Shown one piece after another: positions 51,861-59,496 of a DNA stretch of 64,000 nucleotides. The stretch is from positions 300,982 to 364,981 of the forward strand of contig NZ_LMLE01000006.1 in the NCBI RefSeq assembly GCF_001422545.1. Reading direction: 5' to 3'. Source of the DNA: Pedobacter sp. Leaf41 (GTDB lineage: Bacteria; Bacteroidota; Bacteroidia; Sphingobacteriales; Sphingobacteriaceae). Positions within the stretch are counted from its first letter, which is position 1. Every line of letters starts with the position of its first letter. A model generated the notes under the pieces. It did not search any database and was not told the origin of the DNA. It saw only the letters and a list, made by a program, of their open reading frames with translations. The position numbers and the translations under genes are program-made.

Positions 51861-52514
51861 TTACTCCTCCCTCAAAATCTCTGCAATTTCATTAAAGCCC
51901 TTTTCTGCTGCTAAATCTGCTGGCAATTTTCCGCCTTCCATGCGTAAGCCTACTTCTGCACCATGCTCCAAGAGCAAAATAATTAATTCTATGTTTCCTA
52001 ATTGTGCGGCGGTATGTAGCGGCGCCAAGCCAGCTTTCTGACAAACGTTAGGGTAAGCACCGGCATCTAAAAGCATCTTCGTGATGTTTATGTTATTAGC
52101 CGCAACTGCGGAATGAATCGGAAAAACGTTAAATCCATTCTTAGATGCTAAGTTCACATCGGCACCTTTGAGTACCAAAAATCTAGCTAATTCTTCATGA
52201 CCGAAATAACACGCTAGACCCAATGGCGTAAAACCATCATCAGAGAACTTATTAACATCATCAGGGTTTTGGAAAATGAGTAGGGTAGCGGTATCGAATT
52301 TACCTACGGCGCAAGCTTCAAACAAAGTCAGCTGATTAGAAAATTCTGCAATTATATCTGCTATGCTTTGCTTTTTATAATAACAGGCTAGTAGCAATGG
52401 AGAAATGTGGTGAGAAGTATTCGTGTTAGCCAGTTGTGGATTTTGAATCAAAATCTCTTTTACAGCCTCCAAATTTCCTGCTTCAATTTGTTCTTCGAGT
52501 TCCGCTATACTCAT
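51861..52514 (-). CDS. Ankyrin-repeat protein
   Basis: A 217-residue soluble protein made of about six ankyrin repeats. Clear ones are DGFTPLGLACYFGHEELARFLVLKGADVNLAS (about 93-124), NGFNVFPIHSAVAANNINITKMLLDAGAYPNV and AGLAPLHTAAQLGNIELIILLLEHGAEVGLR. No signal peptide. It probably mediates protein contacts; target unknown. It stands alone, convergent with the PspC-like gene. Confidence 0.92.
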   Translation of the reverse strand: MSIAELEEQIEAGNLEAVKEILIQNPQLANTNTSHHISPLLLACYYKKQSIADIIAEFSNQLTLFEACAVGKFDTATLLIFQNPDDVNKFSDDGFTPLGLACYFGHEELARFLVLKGADVNLASKNGFNVFPIHSAVAANNINITKMLLDAGAYPNVCQKAGLAPLHTAAQLGNIELIILLLEHGAEVGLRMEGGKLPADLAAEKGFNEIAEILREE

Positions 52515-53007
52515 GTTATTGATTTTAGTACAAATTATCGATTTAAATTAACAAAAAATTAATGGAGTTTTACATATCAGGTTTAAATATATCTAAGTAA
52601 CAGGCAAAATACAAGATATGCAATTTCTAGGAGAAGGTTTTTGATAGAGTTTAGAACGTTGGTTAAATAAAACCGACAAAAGCGGAAATACTTTTTGGTT
52701 GTTACAATCTTAAATACATTGTCATTCTGAGGGTTAACTTATTTCATAAAAATCAATATGAATGACGTTTTTACAGCGGGGTATTTATTTGTCTTAGCCA
52801 GACGGGCTTCTTTCTTTTGGCACTAAAAGAAACAAAAGTGCCGGCTGAAAATTTTTGTTTTAAAGTTTCTGCAAAGGCTTGAACAGTACAGCCCCAAAAA
52901 TTTGTTAGGCCGGTTTAAAGTAGAACGGAGAAACAGTACTTTGGCCTTAAAAACTGCAAAAACAAGTCAAGCTTAAGTCGATTATTTATAGATAGTTAAG
53001 AAATAAC

Positions 53008-53070
53008 GTCAATTGTAGGCACGAAGAATCTGCAAGCTATGCAACAGACTCTTCGTGCCTCAGAATGACA
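53008..53070. repeat. REP-like palindrome AGGCACGAAGA...TCTTCGTGCCT
   Basis: AGGCACGAAGAATCTG pairs with CAGACTCTTCGTGCCT (one mismatch), outer extensions CGTCAATTG / CAGAATGACA continue it. It shares GGCACGAAG with the palindrome at 38760-38844. Confidence 0.75.
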
Positions 53071-53140
53071 GAAGTTTGATCAAGATTGTAGCGGATGGCA
53101 GGGCGACAGCTGCGATGAAAAAACGAACATTCTTTTTCTA

Positions 53141-53180
53141 AAATAAAAATCCCGTTTAACCTCTCCAGGTAAAACGGGAT
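53141..53180 (-). terminator. Orphan minus-strand terminator
   Basis: ATCCCGTTTTACC...GGTTAAACGGGAT (12-bp stem with one mismatch) is followed on the minus strand by a T-rich run (TTTTTATTTT). No protein gene ends here, since the region up to ftsK is noncoding, so it may end a small RNA transcribed from about 53230-53320. Confidence 0.6.
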
Positions 53181-53337
53181 AAAACCTAAAACAAAATCCG
53201 TTTCATTTGACAAAACGTACAACTTGTGTGTTGTTGAAATAATAGACAAGTTTTTCTGTTTAAGGTTTAATACTGGCTTAATAATTTTATTTATTTTAAG
53301 GCTGATTTAAAAACGCAAGAGATACAACTATATATTT

Positions 53338-53345
53338 TATATTTG
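53338..53345 (+). promoter_or_regulatory. -7 element TATATTTG of ftsK
   Basis: TATATTTG matches TAnnTTTG, 25 bases before the ftsK ATG. No TTTG at -33. Confidence 0.55.
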
Positions 53346-53370
53346 TTCAATATTAACATTAGTACAGAAA

Positions 53371-55977
53371 ATGGCGGTAAGGGGAAACCAGTTTAAAACC
53401 AACACATTCAGAGATAAAGGTGCAGAAAATGCGTCAGGTAGGCCATCGTCAAATCGCCAGCCGAAAGAAAAAAGAGAATATTTACCAAGTTTCGACTTGC
53501 AGGATGGACGTGCAATAAAAATTGTAGGTCTGTTTTTTGTTATCCTTTCACTTTACTTTTTAATAGCTTTTACATCTTATTTATTTACCTGGCAAGATGA
53601 CCAGAGCTATGTAATTGATGCTAACGGAGGCTGGGGAAATTTGTTTAAAACCGCTGAAGAGCTGAAAGATTCGGGCGTTACTATTCCGGTTGTACAAAAC
53701 TGGTTAGGTAAATTTGGTGCCTTATTATCTCATCAATTTATTTACGAATGGTTCGGTATTGCTTCGTTTTTATTTGTGTTAGCTTTCTTCATTATTGGAT
53801 ATAGATTGTTATTCAAGGTTAAAATTCTTTCCATTTCTAAAACTCTAGGTTACAGTTTTTTCTTCTTATTGTTCATCTCCCTTACCCTAGGTTTTGCTCA
53901 CGGCTTTTGGTCGGAGTCGCCACATTATGTGGAGGGGGAGTTCGGTTATTGGAGCAATAAATTATTGGCGGCGCAAATAGGGGCAGCTGGTGTAGCTGGC
54001 TTAATTGCTTTCGCCGGTTTAACTATTTTGATCATCGCTTATAACATCGATTTTAAATTTCCGGAGCGTAAGGAGAAAGAAGTTTATCTGGATAACGAAA
54101 CGCCTGATTATGTAAATGAGGTGAGGGAAAAATTTTCTCAAAATAAAGAAGTGGAGGAAGCATCGGCACCGATCGAGTTTCCTGTGCGTGATAAAGCTCC
54201 CATAAGCACCGAACGCAGACAGCAAAATGTAGTGATACAACCTAACCGTTACGAAGGAAAAGAGGAAGAAGAAGAGGTAATTGCTCCTGTAACTTTATCG
54301 CCGCTGGCTACGAATTTGCCGTTATCAACGGCTGCAACAGTAGCCACTTCTTTGCCTTTAACAGTGGAGCCGACTGTTCAGGAGGAAGAAAAGGAACCTG
54401 CTTTTACAATTGAAAAAACGGAAGAAGAGAAAAAATCGGAAGATTTAGTTGAACAATTTGGTAATTACGATGAGAAGTTAGATTTAGCGGGTTATAAATA
54501 CCCGACAGTCGATTTGCTAGAGAATTATGGCACCAATAAAATTTCTGTCAACGCCGAAGAGCTGGAAGCCAATAAAAACAAAATTGTAGAAACGCTTAAT
54601 CATTATAATATTGAAATTGATAAGATTAAAGCTACTATCGGGCCAACGGTTACACTTTATGAAATTATTCCAGCTCCAGGCGTAAGGATTTCGAAAATCA
54701 AAAATCTGGAAGATGATATTGCGCTTTCATTAGCTGCGCTGGGTATTCGTATTATTGCGCCAATGCCTGGAAAGGGAACAATTGGTATCGAGGTTCCAAA
54801 TCAACACCCGGAAATGGTGCCAATGCGTAGTATTTTGAATACCGAAAAATGGACATCAAATACAATGGATTTGCCGATAGCTTTAGGTAAAACCATCAGC
54901 AATGAAGTTTTTATAGCTGATTTGGCTAAAATGCCTCACTTATTGGTTGCCGGGGCTACGGGTCAGGGTAAGTCGGTTGGGATTAACTCCATTTTGGTTT
55001 CGCTGTTATTCAAAAAACACCCGGCACAATTAAAGTTTGTATTGGTCGACCCTAAAAAGGTAGAGTTAACTTTATTTAACAGAATAGAGCGCCATTTTTT
55101 GGCTAAACTTCCTGGAGAAGCTGATGCGATTATTACCGATACCAAGAAAGTGGTTAATACACTGAATTCACTGTGTATTGAAATGGATCAGCGTTATGAT
55201 TTATTGAAAGATGCTCAGGTTAGAAATCTAAAAGAGTATAACGATAAATTTATCAAGCGGAAGCTGAACCCAAACAACGGACATCGTTTTTTACCTTTCA
55301 TCGTTTTAGTTGTGGATGAATTTGCCGATTTAATGATGACGGCTGGTAAAGAAGTAGAGGCACCAATTGCCCGTTTAGCGCAGTTGGCTCGTGCCATTGG
55401 TATCCATTTGGTTTTAGCTACTCAACGTCCATCTGTAAACATTATAACCGGTACCATTAAAGCCAATTTCCCTGCAAGGTTAGCATTTAGGGTGCTTTCA
55501 AAAATTGACTCAAGAACAATTTTAGACAGTGGTGGTGCAGATCAGTTAATTGGCCGTGGAGATATGCTTTTATCTACCGGAAGCGACTTAATCAGGCTAC
55601 AGTGTGCTTTTGTTGATACACCGGAAGTAGATCGGATTTCTGAATTTATCGGTAATCAACGTGGCTATTCGGATGCCTATCAATTGCCAGAATATATAGA
55701 TGAGGCTGGCGAGGGCAGTAAGGCCGACTTCGACCCGAACGAGCGTGATAAGTTTTTTGAGGATGCTGCCAGATTGATAGTGATGCATCAGCAAGGCTCT
55801 ACATCTTTAATTCAACGTAAACTGAAGTTGGGATACAACCGTGCTGGTAGAATTATCGACCAGTTGGAAGCTGCCGGAATTGTTGGTCCGTTTGAAGGAA
55901 GTAAAGCTCGGGAAGTTTTATATCCTGATGAATATTCTTTGGAACAGTTCTTGAATGGTATGGATGACAAGAGCTAG
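53371..55977 (+). CDS. ftsK: DNA translocase FtsK
   Basis: An 868-residue division protein that pumps chromosome dimers through the septum. The N-terminus is basic (1-45), then four helices (about 47-70, 118-140, 150-175, 190-215) anchor it. A low-complexity linker rich in Glu follows (about 225-370). The motor has Walker A VAGATGQGKSVG, Walker B IVLVVDEFADLMM, and LVLATQRPSVNIITG; a C-terminal winged-helix gamma domain (about 800-865, QGSTSLIQRKLKLGYNRAGRIIDQLE) reads the orientation sequence. Shorter than E. coli FtsK because its linker is short. Confidence 0.96.
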   Translation: MAVRGNQFKTNTFRDKGAENASGRPSSNRQPKEKREYLPSFDLQDGRAIKIVGLFFVILSLYFLIAFTSYLFTWQDDQSYVIDANGGWGNLFKTAEELKDSGVTIPVVQNWLGKFGALLSHQFIYEWFGIASFLFVLAFFIIGYRLLFKVKILSISKTLGYSFFFLLFISLTLGFAHGFWSESPHYVEGEFGYWSNKLLAAQIGAAGVAGLIAFAGLTILIIAYNIDFKFPERKEKEVYLDNETPDYVNEVREKFSQNKEVEEASAPIEFPVRDKAPISTERRQQNVVIQPNRYEGKEEEEEVIAPVTLSPLATNLPLSTAATVATSLPLTVEPTVQEEEKEPAFTIEKTEEEKKSEDLVEQFGNYDEKLDLAGYKYPTVDLLENYGTNKISVNAEELEANKNKIVETLNHYNIEIDKIKATIGPTVTLYEIIPAPGVRISKIKNLEDDIALSLAALGIRIIAPMPGKGTIGIEVPNQHPEMVPMRSILNTEKWTSNTMDLPIALGKTISNEVFIADLAKMPHLLVAGATGQGKSVGINSILVSLLFKKHPAQLKFVLVDPKKVELTLFNRIERHFLAKLPGEADAIITDTKKVVNTLNSLCIEMDQRYDLLKDAQVRNLKEYNDKFIKRKLNPNNGHRFLPFIVLVVDEFADLMMTAGKEVEAPIARLAQLARAIGIHLVLATQRPSVNIITGTIKANFPARLAFRVLSKIDSRTILDSGGADQLIGRGDMLLSTGSDLIRLQCAFVDTPEVDRISEFIGNQRGYSDAYQLPEYIDEAGEGSKADFDPNERDKFFEDAARLIVMHQQGSTSLIQRKLKLGYNRAGRIIDQLEAAGIVGPFEGSKAREVLYPDEYSLEQFLNGMDDKS

Positions 55978-56037
55978 ATTAAACCAATACTGAAAATTCT
56001 GCTCTAACGTTTCAAAGAAAAAAATTAAATATACAAG

Positions 56038-56688
56038 ATGAAGAAATTAATTTCAGCATTATTGGTTGTAGTTGCTTTTACAACATCAACTTATGCTCAA
56101 ACTGATGCAAAGGCGAAGGCGATTTTAGCAGAAGTAAGTAAAAAATACAAATCGTATAACATTGTTAAAACAGATTTCTCTTTCACTTTGGATAATCCAA
56201 AAGCTAAGGTAAAAGAAACACAGCAAGGTACTTTGTATGTAAAAGCCAACTCTAATAAGTACAAGGTCGCAATGACAAATCAAGAGTTATTTAGCGATGG
56301 TAAAAGCCAATGGACTTACCTTAAAAAGGACAAAGAAGTGCAAGTGAGCAATGTAGATAACAGCGGCGATGCCATTAATCCTGCAAAGATCTTTACCGTT
56401 TACGAAAAAGGTTTTAAATACATTTATACTGGCGAAGAAAAAGTTGGAGCGAAAACCTATCAAATGATAGATTTGACTCCGGTAGATGCAAAGAAATCAA
56501 TTTTTAAAGTTCGTTTAAGCATTGATAAAGCAGCTAAGCAAATTGCGAATGTGGTGTTGTTTGATAAAAATGGAAACAAATACACTTACAATGTGAAAAC
56601 TTTTTCTCCTAACGTAAATATCCCGGAGGCTACTTTTGCATTCGATGCAAAAAAATATCCAGGTGTTGAAGTGGTAGATTTAAGATAA
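56038..56688 (+). CDS. LolA-like outer-membrane lipoprotein carrier
   Basis: A 216-residue secreted protein: signal KLISALLVVVAFTTSTYAQ, then a beta-barrel-like LolA fold with VKTDFSFTLDNPKAKVKETQQGTLYVKANSNKYKVAM, GKSQWTYLKKDKEVQVSN and the C-terminal ANVVLFDKNGNKYTYNVKTF. LolA carries lipoproteins across the periplasm. It follows ftsK after 60 bp; the pair is a common arrangement in this phylum. A terminator follows. Confidence 0.9.
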   Translation: MKKLISALLVVVAFTTSTYAQTDAKAKAILAEVSKKYKSYNIVKTDFSFTLDNPKAKVKETQQGTLYVKANSNKYKVAMTNQELFSDGKSQWTYLKKDKEVQVSNVDNSGDAINPAKIFTVYEKGFKYIYTGEEKVGAKTYQMIDLTPVDAKKSIFKVRLSIDKAAKQIANVVLFDKNGNKYTYNVKTFSPNVNIPEATFAFDAKKYPGVEVVDLR

Positions 56689-56717
56689 TTTTTTCCGCTG
56701 AGCGGGAAGTGATTTTG

Positions 56718-56750
56718 AAAAGGTTTAGTTGGAAACAGCTGAACCTTTTT
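56718..56750 (+). terminator. Terminator after lolA-like gene
   Basis: AAAAGGTTTAG...CTGAACCTTTT is an 11-bp stem with one G-U pair, followed by Ts. Confidence 0.8.
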
Positions 56751-56910
56751 CTGTTGCAAGATGTACCAATTTCCGTTTGTCATTCTAACCCAATGAGGAA
56801 CTCTTATGTGGTAGCATGTCGCTTGGAGTGACTGTAATCGTTCAAATAAGCCATTACAAATGCGATTAAAAAAATCATGCCTGTCTTTATGAATGCTGCA
56901 TAGATTTCTC

Positions 56911-56918
56911 TAAGTTTG
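56911..56918 (+). promoter_or_regulatory. -7 element TAAGTTTG (predicted leaderless start)
   Basis: TAAGTTTG matches TAnnTTTG and ends five bases before the ATG at 56924. TTTA, one base off TTTG, is 22 bases upstream. Confidence 0.55.
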
Positions 56919-56923
56919 TTGCA

Positions 56924-57196
56924 ATGTCGTTGCCACTAACAAACCATACTTTAGAGAAGCTAGAGCAATTGCTTTTTGCAATGGGTTTTAAGGTTCGCTA
57001 TGAAAAAGGTAACTTTAAAACGGGCTCGTGTCTTCTGGAGCATAATAAGATTATCGTGGTTAATAAATTCTCCAATTTGGAAGGAAAAATAGCAGCTTTA
57101 GTTGCTTTGGTTAAACAAACCAATCCTGATGAAAATATATTAGACGAAAAGCAACGACAATTTTTTCATTCTTTACAACAAACCGAATTATTTTAA
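56924..57196 (+). CDS. Conserved small hypothetical protein, 90 residues
   Basis: A soluble alpha/beta protein: LTNHTLEKLEQLLFAMGFKVRYEKGNFKTGSCLLEHNKIIVVNKFSNLEGKIAALVALVKQ. No family is recognised with certainty. It precedes the MBL hydrolase by 49 bp on the same strand and has a -7 box just before the start, so it could head that unit. Confidence 0.75.
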   Translation: MSLPLTNHTLEKLEQLLFAMGFKVRYEKGNFKTGSCLLEHNKIIVVNKFSNLEGKIAALVALVKQTNPDENILDEKQRQFFHSLQQTELF

Positions 57197-57245
57197 TGCA
57201 AGCGCAGGTAGCAGATTATAGATGTAGAAAGGAAGGTTCATTACG

Positions 57246-58010
57246 ATGAAAATTACTTTTTTAGGCACCGGTACATCACAAGGGGTTCCTGTAATTGCAT
57301 GTGACTGTGAAGTTTGTATATCTACCGATAAGAAAAATAACAGGTTAAGAACATCAATTTTAATTGAAACTGACGATAAAACTATTGTTGTCGACAGTGG
57401 TCCTGATTTTCGTTATCAGCTCTTGCGTGAAAAGGTGAAGGATTTGGATGCGGTTTTATTTACCCACGAGCATAAAGATCATATTGCTGGTTTAGATGAT
57501 ATTCGCCCTTTTAATTATTTGCTACATAAGGTTATAGATGTTTACGCTACAGAACGTGTTCAAACTGCTTTAAAAAGAGAATTTTATTACATTTTTGCAG
57601 AAACTAAATATCACGGTTTGCCGCAAATTAATCTTCACACCATTAACAACGGCGAAGATTTTAAAATAGGGGAGATTACGATTATACCATTTGAAGTCAT
57701 GCATCATTTATTGCCGATCACTGGTTATCGGATTGGCGATTTTACTTATATTACTGATGCGAAAACTATTCCCGAAGCTAGTTTTGAAAAAATAAAGGGA
57801 ACAAAAATATTGGTGCTAAATGCCTTGCAGCATGAACCACATATTTCTCACTTTACCTTAAACGAAGCGATGGAATTTTCGCAAAAGGTTGGTGCAGAGA
57901 TTACTTACTTAACGCACATCAGTCACAATTTGGGTTTGCACGAATCTGTAGAAAAGCATTTGCCAACTAACATTAGGTTGGCTTACGATGGTTTGAAAAT
58001 TGAATTGTAA
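57246..58010 (+). CDS. MBL-fold metal-dependent hydrolase, PhnP-like
   Basis: A 254-residue metallo-beta-lactamase-fold protein. MKITFLGTGTSQGVPVIACDCEVC is the PhnP-type start, with a zinc-binding cysteine pair in CDCEVC. Metal ligands are in LFTHEHKDHIAGLDD (HxHxDH), MHHLLPITGYRIGDFTYITDAK and THISHNLG. PhnP is a cyclic phosphodiesterase; RNase Z-like or lipoyl-related roles are possible for other members. GGAAGG upstream may be an RBS. Confidence 0.9.
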   Translation: MKITFLGTGTSQGVPVIACDCEVCISTDKKNNRLRTSILIETDDKTIVVDSGPDFRYQLLREKVKDLDAVLFTHEHKDHIAGLDDIRPFNYLLHKVIDVYATERVQTALKREFYYIFAETKYHGLPQINLHTINNGEDFKIGEITIIPFEVMHHLLPITGYRIGDFTYITDAKTIPEASFEKIKGTKILVLNALQHEPHISHFTLNEAMEFSQKVGAEITYLTHISHNLGLHESVEKHLPTNIRLAYDGLKIEL

Positions 58011-58039
58011 ATCTCTGTTTCCAAAACATAAAAAAAAAT

Positions 58040-58047
58040 TATATTTG
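58040..58047 (+). promoter_or_regulatory. -7 element TATATTTG of tRNA-Leu(GAG)
   Basis: TATATTTG matches TAnnTTTG, and the tRNA starts ten bases downstream. Confidence 0.75.
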
Positions 58048-58057
58048 CACTCCACTT

Positions 58058-58141
58058 ACTCGGGTGGCGAAATTGGTAGACGCACCAGCTTGAGGGGCTG
58101 GCGCCCGTATGGGTGTGGGAGTTCGAATCTCCTCTCGAGTA
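58058..58141 (+). tRNA. tRNA-Leu(GAG)
   Basis: Acceptor stem ACTCGGG pairs with CTCGAGT (one G-U), discriminator A at 58141. The anticodon stem-loop is CCAGC-TTGAGGG-GCTGG, anticodon GAG (reads CUC/CUU). A long variable arm and T-arm GTTCGAATC are present. The 5' base is A paired with U. The 3' CCA is not encoded (ACCG follows). Confidence 0.93.
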
Positions 58142-58149
58142 CCGCTTAT

Positions 58150-58185
58150 AACAGCTAACATTCTGATTGTTAGCTGTTTGTATTT
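58150..58185 (+). terminator. Terminator after tRNA-Leu(GAG)
   Basis: AACAGCTAACA and TGTTAGCTGTT form a perfect 11-bp stem with a seven-base loop, followed by a T-rich TGTATTTT. Confidence 0.75.
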
Positions 58186-58374
58186 TAAAAATGCTCTTTT
58201 TTTTAACCTAATCTGTTCATTTTTTAACTTTTTGATTTTCTAATATTTTGATCCTTAAGCGCTTGTGAAACGGTGTTTTTTGGGCCTTTTACATTAATTT
58301 TTTCTAACGTTTTGACCTACAATCCGTTAAGGTTTTTGTTGTTTTTACTCAAAATTAGATGAATGCTATTAACC

Positions 58375-59370
58375 TTAGGCTTCAACTTTAGAACACTTTT
58401 GTTCATTTTTGAAGTTGGATTTTAAAATTTCATATATAATTTGGCGTATCGAGCCTATAAATTTAAAGTCGTTTATGGCGTTAATTTCAGTTTCTTTCAA
58501 TGTCGGTTTTCTTAACGCTCTTCTTATTTGTGTAACCTCTATTTTCCTACTGCTGCCATTATTTAACATCTCGTTTGTTGATTTTATTACCAATAGCTTT
58601 TTTATACCTGCTTTTTTGAGATTAAATTGTAAGAGCTCATTAAAATAACTAGAAGTAAATATTCCTTGGTCCCATGTTAAGTAATCTTTGAATATTATTC
58701 TAACCAAAAGATGTTTTTGTAGGATATCCGATCTTCTATACACTTTGTAGAAATTGAATCTGCCAAACTTAAATACCTTCAATACATTTTCAATATTTAC
58801 TTTGTCGAGCAATAGGTTATTAGACATACTTTCTATTTGTTTTTTTTCAGTTTTAAACTCTTCTCTGTACCTATGATATACGGATACTGAAATTTGATCG
58901 GCTATGAATTTCTGGTCTAACTTTGTAGTCTTTTCTTTTAGATGTCGAAGCTGCCTTGCTTTTTCTTTCTGTTTCTTGTTTTCGTCTTTTAATAATTCAT
59001 CTGATAAGCTTAGTAGTGAGCTATTCAGTAAGTGAAATAGGTGTTTTTGCAGTGTAGTTTTCTTTAATAATTCTTCAAATTTCTTATGCATGATTTCTCC
59101 AGGAATATTTATACTGGGATGATCAACACATTTATAGTACAAGTAGTATTTTCGATTTCCCTTTTGACCATCCGGCAGTCATACTTTTCCCACACCAGCA
59201 TTTTAAGACGCCTCTAAGTGGAAACCCTTCATCAGTCCTCAATTTCATTGGTTGCTTATTACTTGGTAATCTCTACGCGAGCCAATATTCAGCTTCTGTG
59301 ATAATTGGCTCATGATTAACTTTCACAAATTTTTCCGGTAGATCTTTGTATGCCGGTACCTTACAAATCT
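58375..59370 (-). pseudogene. Decayed serine recombinase (C-terminal part)
   Basis: On the minus strand, downstream residues 1-255 (59142-58375) form the zinc-ribbon end and coiled-coil tail of a large serine recombinase: YYKCVDHPSINIPGEIMHKKFEELLKK and a helical Lys/Glu-rich tail. Upstream the homology continues in another frame: DLPEKFVKVNHEPIITEAEYWLA, then a TAG stop (59275-59273), then KLRTDEGFPLRGVLKCWCGKSMTAGWSKGKS, the usual recombinase and zinc-ribbon segment. An extra A in the run at 59149-59152 shifts the frame between GKS and YYLYYKC. The N-terminal resolvase domain with the catalytic serine is missing. The remnant is near tRNA-Leu(GAG). Confidence 0.85.
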
Positions 59371-59382
59371 TGATTTGAAATT

Positions 59383-59415
59383 ATTAATACTATCAAATGT
59401 TAAAATAGTATTAAT
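59383..59415. promoter_or_regulatory. 11-bp inverted repeat ATTAATACTAT upstream of susC
   Basis: ATTAATACTAT (59383-59393) and ATAGTATTAAT (59405-59415) are perfect inverted copies with an 11-base spacer, 82 bases before the susC start. It may be an operator or the end of the recombinase remnant's element; no T-run supports a terminator. Confidence 0.5.
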
Positions 59416-59496
59416 GGGTTTATTCAATATGAGTTAGTTTTGATTTATCAATTAATAATTAGTTGGACATATCATTTACTAACCAAATTAAACTTT

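Larger units (their letters stand above)
52515..53371. other. Long intergenic region upstream of ftsK
   Basis: This 857-bp stretch has no credible gene. It holds a low-complexity segment with GGCACT...AGTGCC (52820-52843), a REP-like palindrome (53008-53070), a minus-strand terminator (53141-53180) without an obvious gene in front of it, and the ftsK -7 box. Confidence 0.5.

Noticed and set aside
53037..53249. Short minus-strand frame upstream of ftsK
   Set aside because: It runs through the REP-like palindrome and the terminator stem, with no conserved features; read as noncoding.
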